A model generated the notes under the pieces. That model worked only from the letters and a program-made list of their open reading frames with translations. It made no database searches and was not told where the DNA came from. The position numbers and the translations under genes were made by a program. From Promethearchaeota archaeon (GTDB lineage Archaea > Asgardarchaeota > Lokiarchaeia > Sigynarchaeales > SOKP01), in contig JAHLWT010000259.1 of NCBI GenBank assembly GCA_019057775.1, forward strand, positions 6,981-70,980: a stretch of DNA of 64,000 nucleotides, in the 5' to 3' direction. Positions 8,732 to 16,425 of this stretch are shown in pieces; position 1 is the first letter of the stretch; each line of letters begins with the position of its first letter.

Positions 8732-10036
8732 GTGAAAGAGTTGACTAATCCGAAAGATATTATTGAAAAAGCAAATAAATATCTAATTACGAGCTTTTTA
8801 TCAAAAATGCAACCAATTGTGGTAGAGAAGGCGAAAGGTGCTAAAATTATTGATGTGCAAGGGAAAGAATTCATCGATTTTTTCGCCGGATATTCCGTTG
8901 TAAACGCAGGGCATTGTCAAGAACAAATAGTCGAGGCTGCTATAAATCAAACAAATAAACTGATTCATGCGGGGTCTTATTTATATTACGTTAAACCAAC
9001 AATTTACCTCGCTGAAAAATTAGCTGAAATAACAGATCCTAGTTTAACTACGACATTCTTTGGTAATACTGGAGCAGAAGCAGTAGAAACAGCTTTAAAG
9101 TTAGCAAGGAAATTTACGAAAAAATATGAATTTATCTCTTTGATGGGTTCATTTCATGGAAGAACATTAGGGGCATTAAGTATTACTGGTCAGTCAAGTA
9201 GAAAGAAATATGATCTCGGACCATTTATGACTGGTATTGCATATGCACATCCTCCATATTGTTATCGTTGCCATTTTGAAAAAGAGTTTCCCAGTTGTGA
9301 TTATCTCTGTGCTAGATCTTTAGAAACTACAATCGATTATGGTACAAGCAAAGGAGTTGCAGCATTTATAGCTGAACCTGTGATGGGGGAAGGTGGGATA
9401 ATAATACCTCCACCTGATTATTTCAGAATTGTAAAAGGGATTCTAGATGATTACGAAATCCTGTTTATTGCTGATGAGGTGCAAACAGGCTTTGGAAGGA
9501 CTGGTAAAATGTTTGCAATTGAGCATTACAACGTCATCCCCGATTTCATGACAATGGCAAAAGGCATTGCAGCGGGATTTCCATTAAGTGCCTGTATAAC
9601 GCGCTCTGATATTGGAGTTTCATTTGAACCGGGTGATCACTTTTCAAGCTTTGGAGGTAATCCGATCTCCTCAGCAGCAGCATTAGCTAACATTAAATTC
9701 ATACTTGATGAGAAACTTTCAGAAAAAGCCAATGAAGATGGAGAATATTTATTAAAAAGATTAAATGAGTTAAAAGAAAAATATCCCTTAATAGGTGATA
9801 TTAGAGGAAAAGGATTAATGATAGGAATTGAATTGGTCAAGGATCAAAAGACCAAAACACCCGCAAAGGAAGAAACAACAAAAATCAGAGATTATTGCAG
9901 AGAAAATGGGCTTTTGATAGGATCGGGGGGAGTAAAAGGTTGTGTAGTAAGACTTCAGCCACCCTTAGTTATTTCTAAGGAAGAAATTGATAGTGCTGTA
10001 GAGATTTTAGAAAATTCCATGAAAAAGATTTCTTAA
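8732..10036 (+). CDS. Class-III aminotransferase (4-aminobutyrate/ornithine/alanine-glyoxylate type)
   Basis: PLP-dependent fold-type I aminotransferase of 434 aa. NTGAEAVETALKLAR (112-126) binds the cofactor phosphate, ADEVQTGFGR contains the pyridine-contacting D248, and K277 (TMAKGIAAGFP) forms the Schiff base. A small insertion carries four Cys (177, 180, 189, 193; CYRC..CDYLC), which could bind a metal. Closest overall look is the GabT/AGXT2 group, with an omega-amino acid or alanine-glyoxylate reaction, but the amine donor is not decidable. The start is uncertain: GTG 8732 is used here, and TTG 8741 is possible. The upstream spacer contains the transhydrogenase relic. Confidence 0.85.
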   Translation: MKELTNPKDIIEKANKYLITSFLSKMQPIVVEKAKGAKIIDVQGKEFIDFFAGYSVVNAGHCQEQIVEAAINQTNKLIHAGSYLYYVKPTIYLAEKLAEITDPSLTTTFFGNTGAEAVETALKLARKFTKKYEFISLMGSFHGRTLGALSITGQSSRKKYDLGPFMTGIAYAHPPYCYRCHFEKEFPSCDYLCARSLETTIDYGTSKGVAAFIAEPVMGEGGIIIPPPDYFRIVKGILDDYEILFIADEVQTGFGRTGKMFAIEHYNVIPDFMTMAKGIAAGFPLSACITRSDIGVSFEPGDHFSSFGGNPISSAAALANIKFILDEKLSEKANEDGEYLLKRLNELKEKYPLIGDIRGKGLMIGIELVKDQKTKTPAKEETTKIRDYCRENGLLIGSGGVKGCVVRLQPPLVISKEEIDSAVEILENSMKKIS

Positions 10037-10088
10037 TTTTGTTTGAAAAGGTATAATATATTACCATTCAATCCCATTTTTTTGGTGA

Positions 10089-11249
10089 GTGTCTATAAAT
10101 AAAAGATATAATATCCTAATTTTGGTCGTTTTTGCTTGTATAGCAATATTTTCAATTTTCTTTCTATTCTTACCCTCAAATAATCTAAATATACAAAATT
10201 ATAACACTGAGTTAGAATTTAATGGAGACAACGCCTATAATTATGTTCAGGATCAGTTAGATATTGGCTTTCGAATTCCAGGAACTGAAGAGAGAAAAGA
10301 ATGTGCTCAATATTTTATCTCCAAATTTTTAGAAATCGACAGTAATTTTACATATATGTTGCATAATTTTACGGTTTATTCTACTGTATGCCAAAACGTT
10401 TTATTTAAATTAAATGAAGAAAACGATAATATTGTCATTTTAGGGGCACATTACGATAGTAGAGCTAGAGCAACAAGAGATCCTATCTCCGAAAATAGAT
10501 CTAAGCCAGTTCCGGGGGCTAATGATGGAGCTAGTGGTGGTGCTGTGCTAATAGAGCTTGCTAGAGCACTTTATACTCGATATGATGAATTATCTTCTGA
10601 GATCTGGTTTTTATTTTTTGATGCGGAAGACCAAGGAACTGATAATTCTTACGGAATGCTCGGATGGGATTGGTGTGAAGGATCTGAACAGTTTGTAAAT
10701 GATCTTGATAACTTTTATGATCCTACAACGGAGGATATTGATTTTATGATACTTTTAGATATGGTTGGAGGGGAGAATTTACAATTTATCAACGAACAAT
10801 ATTCCACTTCTTCACTAATGGATGAATTATTTGAGGTTGGAAGAAAGTTAGGTTTTACAAGTCAATTTCCTTCAAATCCAGTTAGTAGATCAATTACTGA
10901 TGATCACAGAGGATTTCTTAATCAAGGCATACCCTCAGCTGATTTAATTATCAATTTTTGGAATAATCCTAGTTGGCCTTATCATCATACAACTGAGGAT
11001 GACATATCTCATATCTCAAATTATAGCCTAGAAGTTACAGGTAAAACAGTAGAGCAATTTATTTACAATAATTATATAATAGATCCCCTTTTTACTTATC
11101 AAGGCAATTATCCTTGGAATACAGATTTGAGTATACCAGATGTTCAAGTAATAATTATCCTTGGAATTGTTATTGGTATTGCGGGAGTCGTAATAATAAT
11201 ATCAGTTTCCATAAAGAAATTTATTCAGAAGAAAGAGGTTATCTCTTAA
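10089..11249 (+). CDS. Membrane-anchored M28 zinc peptidase (glutaminyl-cyclase-like)
   Basis: 386-aa protein with an N-terminal hydrophobic segment (about 9-29; anchor or signal), an M28 catalytic domain and a second hydrophobic segment near 352-374 followed by a KKFIQKK basic tail. Predicted zinc ligands are H121 (GAHYDSR), D146 (GANDGASGG), E180 (FFDAEDQG), D224 (LLDMVGG) and H300 (WPYHHTTEDD). The DHRGFLNQGIPSADLI segment is typical of the glutaminyl cyclase/aminopeptidase branch. The catalytic domain is probably outside the cell (inference). GTG 10089 has a GGTG tract almost touching it. Its 3' end overlaps the convergent methyltransferase by 11 bases. Confidence 0.8.
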   Translation: MSINKRYNILILVVFACIAIFSIFFLFLPSNNLNIQNYNTELEFNGDNAYNYVQDQLDIGFRIPGTEERKECAQYFISKFLEIDSNFTYMLHNFTVYSTVCQNVLFKLNEENDNIVILGAHYDSRARATRDPISENRSKPVPGANDGASGGAVLIELARALYTRYDELSSEIWFLFFDAEDQGTDNSYGMLGWDWCEGSEQFVNDLDNFYDPTTEDIDFMILLDMVGGENLQFINEQYSTSSLMDELFEVGRKLGFTSQFPSNPVSRSITDDHRGFLNQGIPSADLIINFWNNPSWPYHHTTEDDISHISNYSLEVTGKTVEQFIYNNYIIDPLFTYQGNYPWNTDLSIPDVQVIIILGIVIGIAGVVIIISVSIKKFIQKKEVIS

Positions 11250-11859
11250 TACCTAATATTGCTCGATGGTTCTTTCCATCATCATAAACTTCTGTTAAAT
11301 CAAATGATTTGAAAACATCTTGAATTTCTTCTGAAGTAAAGAAGTGATGCAACAATCCTTTTTCTTTTCCTCTTTGAGGGAGATATGTTCCTTTTTCTAC
11401 TTCTTGTAGATATCCATTATTTTTCCAAGTTTCCCCCAGTTTAGGAAAAGTTATGAATATTAAACCTCCTTTCTTTAGTACTCTTTCAATTTCACCTACT
11501 GTTCTTAGTATATCCTTCATTCTATTATGATGTATCACTTTAATTGAAATAATCGCATCAAATGTATTGCTTGGATATGGAAAGGTTTCTTCCATCTTGT
11601 GATATTTAATTTCAGCCCTTAGATTTTCCTCTTTAAGCCATTGTTTAGCAATTGAAATTCCATTTGGAGAGGCATCAAAACCATACATTTCAAAGCCCAT
11701 TTTAGATAAAAAAATAAGGTGGCGTCCAGTTCCACATCCAATATCTAATATTTTCTGTACTTGATTTTCTTTAAAAATATCCCCTATCTTTTCCATATCC
11801 GTATGTGGTTCAGTGAATACTTTTCCTCTTTCAGAAAAAATATAATCCCAATCAGGCAT
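11239..11859 (-). CDS. SAM-dependent methyltransferase (class I)
   Basis: 206-aa Rossmann-fold methyltransferase. Motif I is ILDIGCGTG (37-45), an acidic ribose-binding Asp follows in YGFDAS, and NTFDAIISIKVIHH is the post-motif segment typical of the Methyltransf_11/25 group. It resembles tellurite-resistance TehB-like or ubiquinone-biosynthesis UbiE-like enzymes, but no substrate is indicated. It starts at ATG 11859 and lies 48 bases downstream of the lipid kinase gene on the same strand, so the two may be cotranscribed. The 3' ends of this gene and the M28 peptidase gene overlap. Confidence 0.8.
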   Translation of the reverse strand: MPDWDYIFSERGKVFTEPHTDMEKIGDIFKENQVQKILDIGCGTGRHLIFLSKMGFEMYGFDASPNGISIAKQWLKEENLRAEIKYHKMEETFPYPSNTFDAIISIKVIHHNRMKDILRTVGEIERVLKKGGLIFITFPKLGETWKNNGYLQEVEKGTYLPQRGKEKGLLHHFFTSEEIQDVFKSFDLTEVYDDGKNHRAILGIKR

Positions 11860-11907
11860 AGTAGAGGATTTGATTAATGAAATTAAAATGATAATTAAAA
11901 TAATGAG

Positions 11908-12870
11908 TTATGATTTTTGCTCATATTCGTAAAAATATCTCCCATGTTCCTTTTTAAAAGCTTCAGCAACTTCATCAACTTCAGGTCGTATGAATTCGTA
12001 GCCATCCTTAATTGTTTCATATGTCACAGGTAATGGCCCTAAGATCTCACCATCCACTTGACATAGATAAGGGTCATCATTTAAATTCTTCATCTCGATT
12101 CTTACTTTTTTACTTCGATATTCCGATAAATTAGGATGAGGAAGTAAAGTTGCTGTATACATTCGTTTAAATTGCATTAATAATTTGAATTTCCCTATAC
12201 TCGCAACACTTATGTCAAATAAACCATCATTAACTCGCGCTCTTTGACAAATGTACATTCCGCCTCCATAAGAACCACCATTACCAACTGCCACCAAGTT
12301 TGCTTCACCTTCAAAAATATCATTATCCATTGTTACTATGATTTCCTTGTTTTTCCAAGAAAATACAGTTTTGAGAACCATCATATTATAATTCTTTACT
12401 TCTTTTTCGTTAACTCTCCTTGCAACTTCGCTGTCAAAACCCTGGCTTCCTATTCCTAAGAAATAGCGTTCTACACCTCCATCTGTTTTAGCAAAACCAA
12501 TATCTGATTTACTGGATTTACCTTCTGCGATTATTTCACATGCTCTCTTTATATCTGGTTTAATACCAATCGCTGCAGGAATATCATTTCCAGAACCAAT
12601 TGGAATAAAGCCGCATAATACTCCGGAATTAGAGGTAATGGCTCCGTTGATTACTTCATTGCAAGTACCATCGCCCCCCATACCTATAACACTATATCCT
12701 TCTTTTGCCAGCTGATTAGCCAATTCTATTGCATGACCCGCATATTCAGTTTTAAACATTTTATAGGAAATATTCAATTTATCTAAGCATTGAGAAGCAA
12801 ATTCAAGATCCTCTCGTGCCTTTATTGCTGTACCCGCAATAGGATTGTGAATTATCGCATAATCTACCAT
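11908..12870 (-). CDS. Diacylglycerol/lipid kinase catalytic-domain protein (DgkB/YegS-like)
   Basis: 320-aa DAGK_cat-family kinase. The nucleotide-binding signature is GMGGDGTCNEVINGA (63-77) and the second motif is PIGSGNDIPAA (90-100). The C-terminal beta-sandwich (VDGEILGPLPVTYE) is typical of the family. Substrates in this family include diacylglycerol, sphingosine and, in archaea, isoprenoid-glycerol lipids or polyprenols. A role in archaeal membrane lipid metabolism is inferred. The protein is probably cytosolic or peripheral, with no membrane segment. It is followed by the methyltransferase gene 48 bases downstream. Confidence 0.82.
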   Translation of the reverse strand: MVDYAIIHNPIAGTAIKAREDLEFASQCLDKLNISYKMFKTEYAGHAIELANQLAKEGYSVIGMGGDGTCNEVINGAITSNSGVLCGFIPIGSGNDIPAAIGIKPDIKRACEIIAEGKSSKSDIGFAKTDGGVERYFLGIGSQGFDSEVARRVNEKEVKNYNMMVLKTVFSWKNKEIIVTMDNDIFEGEANLVAVGNGGSYGGGMYICQRARVNDGLFDISVASIGKFKLLMQFKRMYTATLLPHPNLSEYRSKKVRIEMKNLNDDPYLCQVDGEILGPLPVTYETIKDGYEFIRPEVDEVAEAFKKEHGRYFYEYEQKS

Positions 12871-12998
12871 TTATATCAGTCCAGATTTTTAAGATCTTAA
12901 TTTAAAATTTCAATATCCTTTAATCATTATTTTAGATAATGAACTATATAAAACTATTTTTAAATGAAGTATGTATTTAGCTTTAATTGTGTAATAAT

Positions 12999-13997
12999 CT
13001 ATTCTCCATGCCATTCATAACCACATTGACCACAGCATTTTTTTTTTGAATAAATCCTTGGAGAATGCATGAGGATTTTTGTTTTATCGTCTACTTCACG
13101 GATCAATCCCTCATTTCCGCAATTAGGACATCTTCTACGTCCAGCTATCTCTACTTTACTCAGAACTATATCTTCAAAAATATTTCTGGGAAATTCTTCT
13201 CGCAACACTTCTTCGTGGATTAATTCCTCAGGGGAATCTAATTCTTGGGTTAATTCCTCTTGAGATATTACTTCTTGATGTAATTCTTCTGAGGGTACAA
13301 CTTCTTGGGGTACTTCTCCTTGAGGTACTTCAATAATAGGTTCTGCATTCTCAGTATCAATTTTACTTTCTTCTTGGATCATCAAAATATATCCCTTGAC
13401 TATTGAATTAAGTTCACTAGGTATTGGTAAACGATCATATTTCTCAATAAAATTGTTAATAAAGGTCTCAACATCCTCCGTTTCAAGAATATATCCTTTA
13501 TTTTCCAGTTGAGTTTTGATTTCATCAATTATTTCATCTTTGGAAGGTAAAACTTCAATTATTTCTATAGAATCTTCAGAATCTTCAGATTCTTCAAGTT
13601 CACTTATTGGTTTTTCATCTACATCTTCTAACTCTTCAATTATATCGATTGAGTCATCCGAAGTTTTTAAAAAACTCTCTATTCTTCTCCATAATTGCTT
13701 AACTTGATCATCATCTAAAACCCCAGTAATTTGAACATATATTCTCTTATCTTGTTCCTGTAAAATTGTGATTCTATTCTCCTTTTGAAGCTGTTTGTCA
13801 CTATCTTTATCAAAGTAATTGATTCTTGTCAAAGATTCTCCTAATTTTGTAGTATCTGTTGAAAAAGACAATTTCTTTTCCAATTCATCTTCTAAGATTG
13901 TTTGAATTTGATCAAAACTTTTATCTTGAATATTAAATGATCGATTTCTCTCACAAATTTTAGAGTTCTTAACCCTATTAAGATTTAATTTCTTCAC
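12999..13997 (-). CDS. Acidic protein with C-terminal zinc ribbon, unknown function
   Basis: 332 aa, not a named family. Residues 1-110 form a mixed domain, 115-150 are extremely acidic (EELEDVDEKPISELEESEDS), and 150-210 look helical. Residues 222-268 are a degenerate repeat of five-to-ten-residue units such as PQEVVPSEELHQE, SQEELTQELD and SPEELIHEE. The end is a zinc ribbon: RCPNCG (C290, C293) and CGQCGYEWHGE (C322, C325). The ribbon resembles those of TFIIS or RPB9, which suggests nucleic-acid or polymerase contact, but there is no other support. It is monocistronic on the minus strand. Confidence 0.6.
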   Translation of the reverse strand: MKKLNLNRVKNSKICERNRSFNIQDKSFDQIQTILEDELEKKLSFSTDTTKLGESLTRINYFDKDSDKQLQKENRITILQEQDKRIYVQITGVLDDDQVKQLWRRIESFLKTSDDSIDIIEELEDVDEKPISELEESEDSEDSIEIIEVLPSKDEIIDEIKTQLENKGYILETEDVETFINNFIEKYDRLPIPSELNSIVKGYILMIQEESKIDTENAEPIIEVPQGEVPQEVVPSEELHQEVISQEELTQELDSPEELIHEEVLREEFPRNIFEDIVLSKVEIAGRRRCPNCGNEGLIREVDDKTKILMHSPRIYSKKKCCGQCGYEWHGE

Positions 13998-14160
13998 TCC
14001 TAAAGAATGATTAATTCATTTAAAATATTTCCCTTTTTAACTAATCTTAGATAAAATATATAAAGATGAAAATTATAAAGATTAATTCAATCACTAATTT
14101 AAGAAAATTTTTATTGTTTTTCTTATTTATAATGACCATAGAACGACTGATTTATTTACA

Positions 14161-14850
14161 ATGAAAGAAAAATATCTAAAAAGAACTTCTGCTAAGAAAG
14201 AATTAAGGAGAAAGGAACACTCTCCAAAAAGAAAAATAATTACTGCTATAGTACTAATTATTTTTGCTTTTTCAGGATCATTTTTAATATATTATATCAT
14301 GCAGGTAAGTCTAAACACCAAAACCCCTATGGTCGTCGTTGTTTCGGAATCAATGGAGCCAAATCTTCTTAAAGGTGATTTATTATTCCTTAAAGGAAAA
14401 GATCCTGAGAGTATAAAAAATGGGACTGCAGAAGGGAAAGAGGGAGATATTATTGTTTTTAATGCTCAAGGTTTACCCGGTTGGATACACGCTCCAAGTG
14501 AACCCATTGTACATAGAGTTATTGATAAGATGTATAACAATGGTTGGTTTTTTCTAACTAAGGGAGATGCAAATCCTATGCCTGATAATGGTTGGGTTCC
14601 TGAAACTAGGATTATTGGTGTTGTAGTTGGTAGAATTCCTTATATTGGATGGGTTAAAATTTTACTCACAGATTCTGGGTTATTAATTCCACTTTTAGTG
14701 ATTGTATCAGCTTTACTTATAATAAGCATTGTTTGGGATATTATCAAAGGCGACGATGAAAAGGGTAAGGATCAATTAATCATTGTGGAAAAAGCCAATA
14801 AATATGATGAAATAGACGAAATTGAAATAGATTTTACTAAGAAAGATTGA
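14161..14850 (+). CDS. Type I signal peptidase, Sec11/archaeal type
   Basis: Membrane protease that removes signal peptides from Sec substrates. The 229-aa protein has a basic N-terminus, TM1 at about 26-47, the catalytic Ser S64 in VVSESMEP, a His in place of the bacterial Lys (H118 in IVHRVID), and the Asp-containing TKGDANPMPDNG (133-144). This Ser-His-Asp arrangement is that of Sec11 and archaeal enzymes. TM2 (about 172-194) is followed by an acidic cytosolic tail. ATG 14161 is preceded by an AT-rich leader without a strong ribosome binding site. It is separated from its plus-strand neighbour by 140 bases. Confidence 0.9.
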   Translation: MKEKYLKRTSAKKELRRKEHSPKRKIITAIVLIIFAFSGSFLIYYIMQVSLNTKTPMVVVVSESMEPNLLKGDLLFLKGKDPESIKNGTAEGKEGDIIVFNAQGLPGWIHAPSEPIVHRVIDKMYNNGWFFLTKGDANPMPDNGWVPETRIIGVVVGRIPYIGWVKILLTDSGLLIPLLVIVSALLIISIVWDIIKGDDEKGKDQLIIVEKANKYDEIDEIEIDFTKKD

Positions 14851-14990
14851 ATTCATTAGTAGATGAAATTTATAACTTATCTTCCATCTCTCTAAATTCT
14901 ATATACATTTATTAAGCAATACATCAAATTATATTATACTTAAATTCTAAAAAAAACAAACAAAAAATTAGGATAAAAGGTGAATAATAA

Positions 14991-15209
14991 ATGGGTTGGA
15001 CTCCTCCAAGCAAGTTTATTGTAACTTTAACAGCCTTTACAATGGTATTGGGGATATTTATCTTACTTGACATGCACGGGTTAATTTGGGACAGTTTTTT
15101 ACCAGATATTACTATAGAGACCTATAATATATGGCTTGTTATTGCGCTGGTACTATTCTTTCTCACGTGGTTTCTATTTTTCCTTGGTGTAAAGCTGAAA
15201 GGCATATAA
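14991..15209 (+). CDS. Small two-TM membrane protein, unknown
   Basis: 72 aa with two predicted transmembrane helices (about 8-27 and 44-66) joined by a short loop with conserved-looking Asp and Trp (DMHGLIWDSFLPD). It ends in a basic GVKLKGI tail. A good ribosome binding site, AGGTGA (14979-14984), lies 6 bases before the ATG, which supports real translation. No family recognised. Its position next to signal peptidase may hint at a secretion accessory role, but this is speculative. Confidence 0.6.
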   Translation: MGWTPPSKFIVTLTAFTMVLGIFILLDMHGLIWDSFLPDITIETYNIWLVIALVLFFLTWFLFFLGVKLKGI

Positions 15210-15484
15210 AATCACTTCATACCAATTTTTTTTTACTTTCTTTTTTGGAAATACTTATTAAGCATTTAACCAATTTCTTAGAGATTCTATATAGGAATTT
15301 GATATGAATAAGCCAAATCTATATTAATCAGACAATAAAATTTAAAACATTTCTATTATTTCAAAAAGATGTTATTCTGTAATTTATAAATAAAATTACA
15401 AATAAACTTCAATACGTAAGCGCAATAATGCAATAAAATAAAAAAATACACTAAAAAAAAATTAAAACTAAAGAGGTAATAAAT

Positions 15485-15787
15485 ATGGCAAAAGAAGAAA
15501 AGAAAGAAAGGGAGCGAGAGACCAATAGCGTATTTGTTGGACGCAGGCCAACCATGAACTATGTGATGGCTACTATGATGATCCTTAACAAAAACGAGGA
15601 TTGTACTGTAAAAGCTCGAGGAAGAGCTATTTCTCATGCTGTTGATGTTTGCGAAATCTTGAGAAATCGATTCCTTAAAGGAACTGAATACAAAGATATA
15701 AAGCTTTCCACAGAACAGCTCCAAGGAGAAAATGGGCAAAATAACAATGTTTCTTCCATTGAAATTATACTTTCACCTCCAAAATAA
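15485..15787 (+). CDS. alba: Alba chromatin protein
   Basis: DNA/RNA-binding Alba family protein of 100 aa. It opens with a charged stretch (KEEKKERERE), then NSVFVGRRPTMNYVMATMMIL, where the Lys of the DNA-contacting loop seen in many Alba proteins (GKKPVMNYV) is replaced by GRRP. The KARGRAISHAVDVCEILRNRF helix and the SIEIILSP C-terminal strand complete the fold. The 15469-15480 stretch AAAGAGGTAATA supplies the ribosome binding site. It lies close to a histone-fold gene (16178), so two chromatin proteins share a neighbourhood. Confidence 0.92.
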   Translation: MAKEEKKERERETNSVFVGRRPTMNYVMATMMILNKNEDCTVKARGRAISHAVDVCEILRNRFLKGTEYKDIKLSTEQLQGENGQNNNVSSIEIILSPPK

Positions 15788-16177
15788 ACAGAGAAAATAT
15801 TAGATTTTCACTGAAACAAAATTACAACAATTTATTCTTTTTTTTATTATTGTACTTCCTACGATTACTAAATTTCAGTTTTTTTACTGTTAAATTTAAT
15901 AAATCCTTAATATAATAAGGTAATAAAGATTCCAATTTATTAATCGGTTATTACATTGAAAGATATTATCTCTTTGATAAGTATGCTCCAGTCTTTTTCT
16001 TATGAATTCTGCATCGATTATTCAAGCGAATAATACGAAATTCAAAATGTATGATAAAATCACAAAGGTTTAATAATACAGCTGAAAGATAAATAATTAA
16101 CAAAATTAATTTTAAAATAATATTAAAATCGATTTTAAACAAATTTTTAAAAATTATTTGATAAGAGGAAGATAATA
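15788..16177. other. AT-rich intergenic region between alba and histone genes
   Basis: About 390 bases without a convincing gene. An early T-run (TTCTTTTTTTTATT around 15836-15849) is a plausible terminator for alba. The right end carries the histone ribosome binding site (AGAGGAAGAT). The only open frame (minus strand, 15966-16184) starts inside the histone gene, is hydrophobic and AT-driven, and is rejected. Confidence 0.6.
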
Positions 16178-16366
16178 ATGGCAAAAACTGAACCTTTATT
16201 TGTTAAATCAAAAGTAAGGGAATATATTAAGGGTCATGAATGCAACACAAGCAGCGGTGTCCTTGATGGGGATACATTTAATGGCATAATTATGGACATA
16301 CTTGATAATGCCATAAGGCGAGCAAAAGCAAATAATAGAAAAACAGTAAAAGCAAGAGATCTCTAA
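16178..16366 (+). CDS. Short histone-fold protein (DUF1931 / face-to-face type)
   Basis: 62-aa single histone fold. It starts with LFVKSKVREYIKG, passes through the mid helix DTFNGIIMDILDNAIRRAKANNRK and ends TVKARDL. The N-terminal VKSKVREYI and the RAKANNRKTVKARDL end match DUF1931-like and 'face-to-face' archaeal histones rather than HMfB-type histones, which carry a different N-terminal helix (PIAPVxRI). It would be expected to bind DNA, but with a dimer/tetramer geometry unlike nucleosomal histones (family knowledge). The ribosome binding site AGAGGAAG precedes ATG 16178. It converges with rad50. Confidence 0.75.
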   Translation: MAKTEPLFVKSKVREYIKGHECNTSSGVLDGDTFNGIIMDILDNAIRRAKANNRKTVKARDL

Positions 16367-16425
16367 ACTCTTTTCCTAATATTTTTTTTTTTATTTTACT
16401 TATTTTATAGACATCATTTAATTAT

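Noticed and set aside
15356..15739. Minus-strand frame across alba.
   Set aside because: It is Phe/Tyr/Ser-rich because it reads antisense of charged Alba codons, and Alba itself has a clear family match.
15966..16184. Minus-strand frame in the alba-histone spacer.
   Set aside because: Starts within the histone gene, is AT-driven and hydrophobic, with no ribosome binding site.
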